From: Cycas panzhihuaensis
Lineage: Eukaryota > Cycadophyta
Direction of reading: 5' to 3'
Assembly (NCBI GenBank): GCA_023213395.1
Contig: CM041465.1
Span: 241,993,741 to 242,057,740 of the forward strand
DNA length: 64,000 nucleotides
Each line of letters starts with the position of its first letter. Positions within the stretch are counted from its first letter, which is position 1. The notes beneath the pieces were generated by a model, which was not told the DNA's origin, searched no databases, and saw nothing but the letters and a program-made list of their open reading frames with translations. Of the stretch, positions 55,644-64,000 are shown piece by piece. The position numbers and the translations under genes are program-made.

Positions 55644-57180
55644 ATTGATCCCCCCTTGGATAACCCTCCTTCTGAGATTCCTCTGCTCTTTAAGACCATT
55701 TTTGTTTACCTAAGATGCTATGATTTTTTAAGGGAGTTGTCCCAACCAACCAAGAAAGGGAAACCCTTCTCAATCATAGATGAGCTCCATATTATGGCGA
55801 TCAGGATATCCGTAATAGACATCTTGATGAGCTATCAAGAGTAATGCACTCTCCTTTTAGAGACTTTAGGATTAGTGGATACAACTATCCATGCTTTGAG
55901 TGCTAACCCAAGATAGGAGCTCGTCATCTATTTTGACCTTAAAGATCCCCCCCTGACTAGTGAAAGGGAGCACCAATAGCATTACCCTTTTACCATATCT
56001 ATAGACACTCCTGAGTGTACCCCTAGAAGAACTATTGTAAACAATGGTTCTTTTGTCAATACTATGCCTTTATGCATCATGTAGGAGTTAGGCATAATAG
56101 CCCTTGAGCCAGCTCCATGGCATTGTTAAGGTTACGATGGTAGCAAGAAAATGCCCTTAGGTTCTATCTCTATCTCCCTTACCCTTGAGGACAAAACCAT
56201 CCTCATTAATATTGTGGTCCTTGACATAGACATGGACTGCAACCTTCTATTGGTATATTCATGGCTTAACCAAATAGGAGCTGTGTACTCATCCAATTAG
56301 GGATAACTCAAGTTTATCTACAAAGGATGAATGGAAGTTATTTACTGGGAACCTCCTCCCATTAAATAATCGTAGCAGTCTCATTAGGTAATTAATGATC
56401 TAGTGAAGGGCAATAAAGGAACATCCACTCATGCTTCCACTTGGACGATCGATATTCCTAGCACTTCCTACTCAGAGGAAGGATCTTCCCCTTCCTCTTC
56501 TAACCTTATTTATTTTTCCCCTATTGGTGTAGGGAGCTATGGGTGCCTTACCGTTTTGAGTGACAACAAGTCTAACGGTGAGGACAAGGGTCTCCCTCAT
56601 CCTATATCCCTCCTAAACACACATAGGGATCATTTTCTTCATTTTAGATCCCAACCTGGAACCCCTTCCATTAAGGAGCTAGTACTCCTGTCGAGGCATG
56701 CAGGGTGATTCTTATCTCTTGTGTGACCTCCCACACCACTTCATCATCCAACTTGTCACCTTCCTTAATTGATAAGGATATGGGACCTCCTATCTCATGA
56801 TAAAGAAAGATGCCCTCTGACTCTTCCAAAGAGTCCCTTGACTACATCGAGTGGTGGGTTGATCATTATAGGCCTATCACTCTTCTTTCTTCTCATTCCT
56901 CATCCTCTTTAAGTATAACTATCTATGGGATAGATTGCTTTAAGAATGATGAGGCATTATTAGAGTATTTAGTAGGCTCCATGCTCAACCTCCCTCCTAG
57001 TCATCATAAGCTTGGTTACGAGAAGATCCTGGCTCTTAGGTCACCCCTAGGTGACCCAAGCCAACCTAGTGCCTCTTTGGGCCTTCTTGTTGACCAAGTC
57101 CCCCTCTATTTCAAAGAGGGGAATTCCATGTGCATGGGGATAACTAAGGACATCATCCTCGCCCCTAGTAAGGTCATTAA
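55644..57180 (+). pseudogene. Protease and linker of the plus-strand element
   Basis: Gag tail with KKGKPFSIIDELHIMAIRI (55756), then the retropepsin region: RRTIVNNGSFVNTMPLCIM (56026-56085; catalytic Asp changed to Asn in NNG), LGSISISLTLEDKTILINIVVL (56158-56225), a degraded LL..W box, then the Ser-rich linker (56403-56708) and HHKLGYEKILALRS (57001). Many stops. Confidence 0.75.
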
Positions 57181-58560
57181 GTAAGGAGCGAAATGTTCCC
57201 TTAAAGAAATAGAGGAATACACCCTTCTTTTCTAAGAGTTCCATGATGTTTTTATGTGGGATTACACTAATATGATGAGAATAGATCCTTCCATCATCAC
57301 CTACAATCTTACAACTATCCTAGGCACTTACCCTATATGACAAAAGTAACACCCCCTCCATCCTATAAGCTATCTGCTGCCATTAAGATGGAAGTTATAA
57401 AACTCTTAGATGTAGGGTTGATCAGTTCTATCGATTATCTTAAATAAGTCTCCAACATCGTTCTTATTACTAAAAGGAATAGGATGATTTGGATATGCAT
57501 CAATTTTTGAGATATCAATAATGCATGTCCCAAAGATAACTTTCCCCTACCTTGTATTGATCAGATTATTGACTACAATGCTAGATTTAAAGTCATGTAT
57601 GTGATGGATGGCTTCTCTAGTCATAACTAGATCCAAATCTCTCCCAAAGACCATCACAAAACAACCTTCACTACTCCTTGGGGTACCTTTGCTTACAAAG
57701 AAATACCCTTTGGACTTTAAAATGCAGGTGCCACTTATCAGAAGGTGATGTAATTTATCTTTAATAACCTCATAAACAAAACCCTTGAGGTTTTCATGGA
57801 CGATATGATGGGTCTCTCTCATAAGAGAGCCCATCACTTGAAGGATTTACATGCCATCTTCATTTAGTGTCATAAATACCATGTCAGCTTAAACCCACTC
57901 AAATATGTGTTTTCCATAACCACAATTAAGCTCTTGGGTTTCTTTGTTTTTAAATGAGAAATCTAAATTGGCATCGATAAGGTCAAGGCCATCATTGATA
58001 TGCCTCCACCCACAACATAACGTTAAATCAAGTCATTTTTAGGTAGTTTGGGTTTCTTTATGCATTTCCTGGCAAATATTTCTATAAATGATAAACCTCT
58101 TACTAACCTATTAAAGAAGGAAGCCCCATTTGTTTGGTCTCCTAAGGCCCAAGAAGCTTTCCAAGAGCTTAAGAGAGCCTTGGCTTCTACCATGATATTG
58201 GCACCCCCTCTCTTTGATGGTCCCATCATTCTCTATACCTCGGTTACTGACGAATCCTTGGGAGCTATGCTCACCCAAGAAGAAGATTAGGGAACTGAGT
58301 GATTTACTTCACTAGCTGCACATTAGTCACTACTGAGCCCAACTACTCTCCCACTAGAAAGGAGTGCCTTACCTTGGTCCATGCTACCAAGAAATTTAGC
58401 CATTACTTGCTTGACAATACCACTTGGGTCATCGTTCAATCTGATCCCTTGAGATACCTCTTAACTAGATCTAACTTGACTAGAAGGACTAGTAAATAGG
58501 TAATCTTCCTTCAAGAGTATGACCTTCAAATCGTTAATAGGAAATCAAAGAAGGGAATGA
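57181..58560 (+). pseudogene. RT and RNase H of the plus-strand element
   Basis: RT motifs: DPSIITYNLTTILGTYP (57285), SPKDHHKTTFTTPWGTFAYK (57640), TLEVFMDDMMGLSHKRAHH (57782-57838, catalytic box FMDD). RNase H: PFVWSPKAQEAFQELKRALAS, DGPIILYTSVTDESLGAMLTQEED (58048-58290), YSPTRKECLTLVHATKKF and TTWVIVQSDPLRYLLTRSNL (58299-58499). More stops per domain than in B-D, so it is older. Confidence 0.82.
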
Positions 58561-59221
58561 TAGTTGTTGAACAACTAGATGAGGCACCTATTCCTAACTT
58601 TTCTAACATTCCTATTGATGACTCCTTACCTTATGAGCCTATCTTATCTATCCAAGACTTATTGCCCCATCCATTAGCTAGTAGCAAATGGTATGGGGAC
58701 ATTGTACAATAACTTACTAAATAATAGTATCATCCTGATACTAGTGGGAAAGTGAGATCACAAGTTAGGGCTACTGCTGGGTAGTATTTCCTCATAAAGG
58801 AAGTATTGTACAAGAAATATTTTAATGGGGTCCTTATTCAATGCATCAACCTCGATGAGGCAAACCAAATACTTCACAAATGCTATAACAACATTTGTGA
58901 GGGCCATTTTGAAGGCCAATCCATGATCCAAGGAATCCTCTACATGGGTTATTACTAGTTGTCCCTCTTCAGGGACTCCCACACCTATGCGTTGTATTGT
59001 CATAGGTGCCAAGAGCACACCATCATCATTCATTCACCTTCCAAGGCCTTTCATTTGATCATTTTGCCATGGCCTTTTTCCTAATTGGGATTAGACCTTA
59101 TGAGAGCTATAACCCCTCCTTTCTCATTGCAATATAAGTTTATCTTAACCACTATAGAGTACTTCATTAAATGGGTCAAAGTGGTCCCTCTATCATCCAT
59201 TACTGGTAAGACCATAGCCAC
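58561..59221 (+). pseudogene. Integrase (5' half) of the plus-strand element
   Basis: Zinc-binding region H...H with GHFEGQSMIQGILYMGYY (58903) and the CC pair in YCHRCQEH (58996-59020), then WPFS-stop-LGLDLMRAITPPFSLQYKFILTTIEYFIKW (59070-59180), which includes the first catalytic Asp. It stops at GKTIATF (about 59220), where a copia LTR begins. The second and third catalytic residues are not present. Confidence 0.78.
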
Positions 59222-59845
59222 TTTTTAGATAATATAACAACAATGTTTTGCAGGCTAAAATTTTGACACGTTGGTAGCATGGTTTCCCCCCCAAACTTCC
59301 TCGGGGGGTTCTAAGGGGGGCAGGAGCCTCCCTTGGTAGGGGGGGTGTGGGGGGGTTGGAATGCCCCCTGTAAAGAGGAGGTTTAGGGGCGATAGCCCTC
59401 AACCCAAAAAGCTAGCACTGAAAAGCATACTAAATTGTAAAGAGAATTAGGGTCGTTCGCACAAAATACCATAGATTCTATGGTCAAGATTTGTGCCTTG
59501 TATGACTCTCTCATATAGCCTAATTTAGGGGGTTTTTCATTATGTTGATGGTGTTTGATGTATTGGATGTATTGTGAAGAGTTGGGCAGCTGGTTGTTGT
59601 TGCTGTTAGCATTTAACTATGCATTTTGTACATTTCTCCATTCTTTGATAATAAAGATTGATACCTTTCCTATGTGGATATTTCCCTAGCACACTGCTAG
59701 GGTTTTACCAGGTTATATTAGGTGTATATGGATGCTTGGCTTTCTTTTTCATTTTATTGTATTATCTCTAATTTAAGAACTTGCATGTTAAATTTTTGTT
59801 TCCATTCTTGTAACTAGTTGTAGAATAGTTTAGATCTTGGTGGCA
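59222..59845 (+). repeat. Copia LTR in plus orientation
   Basis: Matches the reverse complement of the copia 3' LTR at 60049-60630 throughout: GGCTAAAATTTTGACACG, a G-rich block, CATATAGCC, AATAAAGATTGATACC (polyadenylation-like AATAAA), CACTGCTAGGGTTTTACC and the end GATCTTGGTGGCA. The start is blurred (59222-59240). Its flanks (GCCAC left, GTTTT right) do not form a target duplication, and no copia internal sequence follows, so it is a rearranged or solo LTR. Confidence 0.75.
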
Positions 59846-60048
59846 GTTTTAGGTTCCATGGCCCAAAGGATCCTCTACATCGGTTATTATTGGTCGTCCC
59901 TCCTCAATGATGCCCATACCTATGAGTTGCATTGTCATAGGTGTCAAGAGTACACCAATGATATTCATTTACCTTATAAGGCCTTACATCCAATCATTTT
60001 TCCATGGCCTTTTTCCCTATTGAGAATACAAGGTCCCAACACTTTAAC
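59846..60048 (+). pseudogene. Duplicate integrase scrap between the two copia LTRs
   Basis: QRILYIGYYWSSLLNDAHTY, ELHCHRCQEYTND, YKALHPIIFPWPFS: the same zinc-binding segment as at 58918-59090, here with fewer stops. The integrase to the left of the LTR had already passed this point, so this is a second copy of the segment from another gypsy element or from a duplication. Confidence 0.75.
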
Positions 60049-60630
60049 TGCCACCAAGATCTATTGCATTCTTGCAACTAGTTATAGAAATCAAAACTTA
60101 AAATTACATGCAAGTTTTAAAATTAGAGATTATACAATAACATGAAAATGAAAGCTAAACATCATATATGCACCTGATATAACGTGGTAAAACCCTAGCA
60201 GTGTGTTAGGGAAACATCGACACAGGAAAGGTATCGATCTTTATTGCTGTAGAATGGAGAAATAGTACATCTCAGTAGTAGAGTACTCTCAGGAACAACA
60301 ACCAACTCTCACCCTCATCATAGTACATTACATTACATACAACATAATAAGGAAAATCCCTAAATCGGGCTATATGAGAGAGACATCTAAGGCATAAATC
60401 TCAACCGTAGAATCTAGGGTATTTGTATCGAATGACCCTGATTCTCTTTACATTTTAATATGGTTTACAGAGATAATTTTTTGGGTTGGGGGCTATCACC
60501 CCCGAACCCCCTCTTAGTAGGGGGTATTCCACGCCCCCCTTGGACCCCCTGAGAAGGATTAGGGGGGGAAACTGCACCAAAAACATGCTAAATTTTTAGC
60601 CCCAAAATATTGTTATCATAATATCCAACA
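60049..60630 (-). repeat. 3' LTR of the copia element (582 bp)
   Basis: Minus strand TGTTGGATATTATGATAAC (from 60630) to CTTGGTGGCA (60049), TG...CA ends. Contains AATAAAGATCGATACC near its 3' end and a G-rich block (minus strand of about 60498-60552). Inverted partner at 59222-59845. Confidence 0.85.
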
Positions 60631-60642
60631 ATCTCCACCTTA
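60631..60642 (-). other. Polypurine tract of the copia element
   Basis: TAAGGTGGAGAT on the minus strand directly before TGTTGGA, the usual form in Tork/Tnt1-type elements. Confidence 0.85.
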
Positions 60643-60659
60643 ACAACAATTACCCACTA

Positions 60660-61500
60660 CCTTTCTTGGACCCTTCATCATCTTTTCTACAAGCCAAGAG
60701 AAGTCAAATACCATTTGAACTTCTCTATTGGTACTGGTTTGTGAATATATCAGTACAATTCTAATTGGTATGAATCTTCTCAAGTGCCACTCCACCTGCT
60801 TCTACAACCTATCTAACAAAATGGTACTTAAGAGTAATATGATTTGTTCTACTATGATAAGCTAGATTCTTAGCTAAGTAAATAGCACTTTGACTGTCAC
60901 AAAATAGCTATACATTTTTTTGTCTTATTCCATGCTCAACTAATAGACCTTGTAACCAAATTGCTTCTTTACAAGCATGTGTTGCAGCAATATATTCAGC
61001 TTCCATGGTTGACAGTACAATTGTGCTCTGCAATTTGGACATCCAACTAACTAGACCATTTGTAAGAGTAAAAATATAACCTGAAGTAGACCTTCTTTTA
61101 TCTAAATCTCCTACAAAGTTTGAATCGATATATCCACAAACCTGATTACCTGTACCTCTAAAGGTGATGTAGTAGTCATCGATGCCTCTCAAATACTGAA
61201 GCACCCATTTCACTGTAGCCCAATGTTCTTTTTCTGGATTTTCCATAAACCTACTAACAACATGGATTGCATGTGAAATATCAAGTCTTGTATATAACAT
61301 GGAATACATCAAACTTCTTACTATAATGGCATAAGGTACATGAGACATATAAGCCTTTTCTTCTTCACTACTAGGACTCATATTCGAAGAAAGCTTGAAG
61401 TGGGAAGCCAATGGGATACTCACTAGTTTCATATTTGCCATACCAAAATTGGTTAGAACCTTCTCCACATATTTCTGCTATGATAACCATAGCTTACTAT
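60660..61500 (-). pseudogene. Copia RNase H and RT C-terminal part
   Basis: The open frame 60908-61468 carries MEKVLTNFGMANMKLVSIPL, SLMYSMLYTRLDISHAIHVV, HWATVKWVLQYLRG, GYIDSNFVGDLDKRRSTSGY (first RNase H Asp in YIDSNF) and STMEAEYIAATHACKEAIWL (Glu in EAEY). DSQSAIYLAKN and the TNHITL...HFVR end follow down to about 60700. Stops near 61480 and below 60908. Confidence 0.87.
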
Positions 61501-62230
61501 TTTTCCTATCTCTGTATATATCCATGCCTAAGATTTATTTTGCAGCTCCTAGATCATTCATATCAAAAGTCCTAGCCAATTGAGCCTTTAGCTTATTGAT
61601 TTCTTCCATGCTCTTGCTTACAACTAGCATGTCATCAACATATAATACCAAGATAATGAATAATCTATTGTCCATAAATTTAAAGTAAACACAATGATCA
61701 TACTCACTTCTTTTGAAATTTTGGCTCTCCATGAAGGCATCCAACTTCTTGTACCACTGCCTGGGTGATTGCTTTAGGCCATACAATGATTTCCTGAGCC
61801 TGTAAACAAGTCTTTTCTTGCGATCTTGTACAAACCCTTATGGTTGATCCATATAGATCTCCTCATCTAAATATCCATGTAGAAAAGTTGTTTTTACATC
61901 TAACTGCTCCAACACCAAATTGAGAGAAGCTACCAATGCTAACAGCACTTGAATTGAAACAAGTTTGATAACTAGTGAAAAGATCTCATGAAAGTCAATA
62001 CTTGCTTTCAGCACAAAACCTTTAGCCACCAGTCTCACCCTGTATTTATCAACCTTTCTATCAACATCTGTTTCCATTTTGAAAACCCACATACAACCAA
62101 TAGTCTTCCTGCCATATGGAAGTTCTACCAAGTCCCATGAATTATTTTTCTTCAAAACATCTATCTCTTCTTGCATAGCCCTTTTCCACTTCTCACCATG
62201 GATATCATCTACTGCTTCCTGATAACATGT
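61501..62230 (-). pseudogene. Copia reverse transcriptase
   Basis: Minus strand: MQEEIDVLKKNNSWDLVELP, TIGCMWVFKMETDVDRKVDK, RLVAKGFVLKASIDFHEIFS, VLEQLDVKTTFLHGYLDEEI (61838-62176), a stop, then MYGLKQSPRQWYKKLDAFM and the catalytic LYVDDMLVVSKS (YVDD, about 61650-61630) and LARTFDMNDLGAAK (61535-61786). One stop near 61835 and one near 61535 break the frame; otherwise intact. Confidence 0.9.
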
Positions 62231-63260
62231 GGGCTCACCATCATTAGAAACTGAAGTAATAGAAATAGAAGGTCTCTACCTATCAGGTGGATGACTAACT
62301 CATGTAGATCTTCTAACTGTTGGAAGAGGAGTATCTGCATACTCCTATGAATCTGCTACTGATTCATCTTCAGAAATATCTCCATGCTCTTCAGATTCCA
62401 CAGATGGATGCATTTCAAACTTAACTTGTTGATGTTCGACTGCTCACATTTCATTTAACTTCTCCATCATGCGATTTTATAAGGGGAGATTCATCAAATA
62501 CGACATCTCTTTTAATGGTGATTTTATGGGTAGTAGGATCCCACAACCTATATCCCTTCACACCATCCTTATCACCATAACCAACAAAGATATATCTTTT
62601 GGATTTTGGGTCTAATTTTGAATGTTTATTTTTGTCAGTCCAGGCATAAACATCACAACCAAAAACTTTTAAATTTGAATAATCACATGGATGTCCAGTC
62701 CATACCTCTTCAGGAATCTTGTAATCTATTACAAGTGATGGTGACTTGTTTACCAGATAGCAAGCTGTTTGAATAGCTTCTACCCACAAGCCCTACTCCA
62801 CCTCTACATTACTTAGCATGCTTCTTGCTCTTTTCAAGAGTGTCCTATTCATGTGCTCAACAATGCCATTTTGCTACGGAGTATAGCTAGTGGTCTTATA
62901 TCTTTCAATCCCAGCTTCTCTGTAATAGTTCTCAAATTCGAAATAGTTAAACTCACCTCCATTGTCAGTTCTTAAACATTTGATTATCTTACTAGTGTTA
63001 TTCTTAACTAGAGCCTTGAACTGATTAAACACACTAAATACTTCCGATTTTCTTTTCAAAAAATAGACCCATACCTTCCTGGAGTAATCATCTATAAATG
63101 TGATAAAATATAATGATCCTCCACAAGATATTTTAGGGGCTGGTCCCCATACATCTGAATGTATGTAATCCAAAACACCTTTACTAGTGTGACTCCCTAC
63201 TTTAAACCTGAGTCTACACTGTTTTCTAAAAACACAATGTTTATAGAAAGCCAAGTCTAA
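62231..63260 (-). pseudogene. Copia integrase
   Basis: Minus strand 62874-63254: CRLRFKVGSHTSKGVLDYIHSDVWGPAP (first Asp), ITFIDDYSRKVWVYFLKRK, IIKCLRTDNGGEFNYFEF (second Asp). After a stop: NGIVEHMNRTLLK region (Glu, about 62860-62830), then WVEAIQTACYLVNKSPSL, LKVFGCDVYAW, KRYIFVGYGDKDGVKGYRLW, RDVVFDES (62451-62789). The variable linker to RT (62230-62450) is rich in Ser/Glu and stops. Confidence 0.9.
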
Positions 63261-63800
63261 AAGCTACAAGTTAGGAAGCAACTTACAGTTTATTAGCACC
63301 TGAAGTCATCTCTCACTCATGTGCCCAAGTCTCTGATGCCAGAACTGAGCTAGATCTTCTGAAGTCTTTAATGCTGTAGTTGCTTGGCTAACATTTATAC
63401 TTCCTACTAAAATATAAGGATTTCCTTTCTTTAAGGCTTTTATAACAACTGAGGCACCCTTTGACACCTTTAGGACTCCTTCATAACCTGTATGCTTATA
63501 ACCACCTGAATCTAATTCACCCAAGAAAATCAGATTCCTTTTCAGATCAGGTACATGTCTAACCTTAGTTAATGTCCCCACTACCCCATCGAACATCTTA
63601 ATCCACGATGCTCACCGTGCCTTTGTCTTATAAGAAACTTCATTCCCCATAAGCACATCACCACCATCAAGAGGTTGGTATGATGAGAACCAACTCTTGT
63701 GTGGCCACATGTGGTGCAAAGCACTTGAATCTAACAACCAGTCATGGTGATAATGAGAAACATTACAAGCAACCAAGACATCATCATCTATACCTTGATT
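63261..63800 (-). pseudogene. Copia protease and GAG-pre-integrase region
   Basis: Protease start WLLDSSALHHMWPHKSWF (about 63735-63680; the usual D-S-G-A is D-S-S-A here), then VGTLTKVRHVPDLKRNLIFLGELD, GGYKHTGYEGVLKVSKGASV and the zinc-binding WHQRLGHMSER (63306-63596), which precedes integrase in copia elements. A stop lies near 63605. Confidence 0.85.
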
Positions 63801-64000
63801 TAACTCCACCTGATTCGCCTCCTTGATAGGATCTTCCTTTTTCTGGAACTCTTTCCTTTTGTAGCAATCCTTCTTGAGGTGACCAGTCTTATTACAGTGC
63901 CAACATCTGAGCTTACTCTTTTTGCTCTTTGGCTTGGACCTTAATGTATCCCTGGAGTTTTGTCCTCTCTCAATCATTCTACCCCTTGCCGTCATAGCTT
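63801..64000 (-). pseudogene. Copia gag C-terminal end with zinc knuckle
   Basis: Minus strand open from the edge: basic MTARGRMIERGQNSRD, KSKKSKLRCWHCNKTGHLKK and DCYKRKEFQ, a CX2CX4HX4C knuckle at about 63905-63860. It is read in frame with the protease (63612-63995), as in single-ORF copia elements. The rest of gag is outside the window. Confidence 0.9.

Larger units (their letters stand above)
60049..64000 (-). mobile_element. Ty1/copia retrotransposon (Tork/Tnt1-like), 3' part
   Basis: Minus strand: gag, PR, integrase, RT, RNase H in the copia order (integrase before RT), polypurine tract and 3' LTR. The 5' LTR and the start of gag lie beyond the right edge. Broken by scattered stops but all domains are recognisable. 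Confidence 0.88.

Overview
This window is plant nuclear DNA made almost wholly of long terminal repeat (LTR) retrotransposons nested inside one another. I see no host gene, no rRNA or tRNA gene and no CRISPR array. The plant assignment rests on the Tat-type Ty3/gypsy and Tork/Tnt1-type Ty1/copia proteins, on plant telo-box (AAACCCTAA-like) motifs in the LTR promoters, on plant-style introns, and on a plant mobile domain (PMD) gene carried by two elements. The species cannot be read from the sequence.

One Ty3/gypsy family dominates. Its order, read in element direction, is 5' LTR (about 2.4-2.7 kb), a primer-binding site of consensus TGGCGACCATACTGGGGA, gag, protease (PR), reverse transcriptase (RT), RNase H, integrase (INT), a gene on the opposite strand with its own TATA box and two introns that encodes a PMD protein with a coiled-coil tail, a second RNase H (aRNH) back on the sense strand, a polypurine tract and the 3' LTR. 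INT followed by a second RNase H is the mark of the Tat group (Tat/Ogre/Retand). A complete copy is about 17 kb.

Layout. 1-5175 minus: element A (5' LTR plus gag, running off the left edge), inserted in the integrase of element B. 5176-14466 minus: element B, which sits in a 37-bp LTR remnant of element F. 14504-14717 and 46281-49988 minus: element G (gag and 5' LTR), split by element C. 14718-46280 minus: element C, near complete, itself split in gag by element D. 28047-42493 minus: element D, which lost about 2.1 kb of pol (rest of RT, RNase H, most of INT) but kept the antisense PMD gene. 49989-59221 plus: much older relatives in the opposite orientation (LTR end I, LTR H, degenerate gag-pol). 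59222-60630: two copia LTRs in inverted orientation around a 0.2-kb scrap of gypsy integrase. 60049-64000 minus: a Ty1/copia element running off the right edge.

Every coding region is broken by stops and frameshifts, many of them C-to-T type as expected in methylated repeats. I therefore call them pseudogenes, although domain order and key motifs are readable. Decay and AT content rise from left to right, so the plus-strand elements beyond 50 kb look oldest. Domain borders are approximate; LTR, PBS, polypurine-tract and target-site borders in A-D and G were placed to the base by comparing copies.
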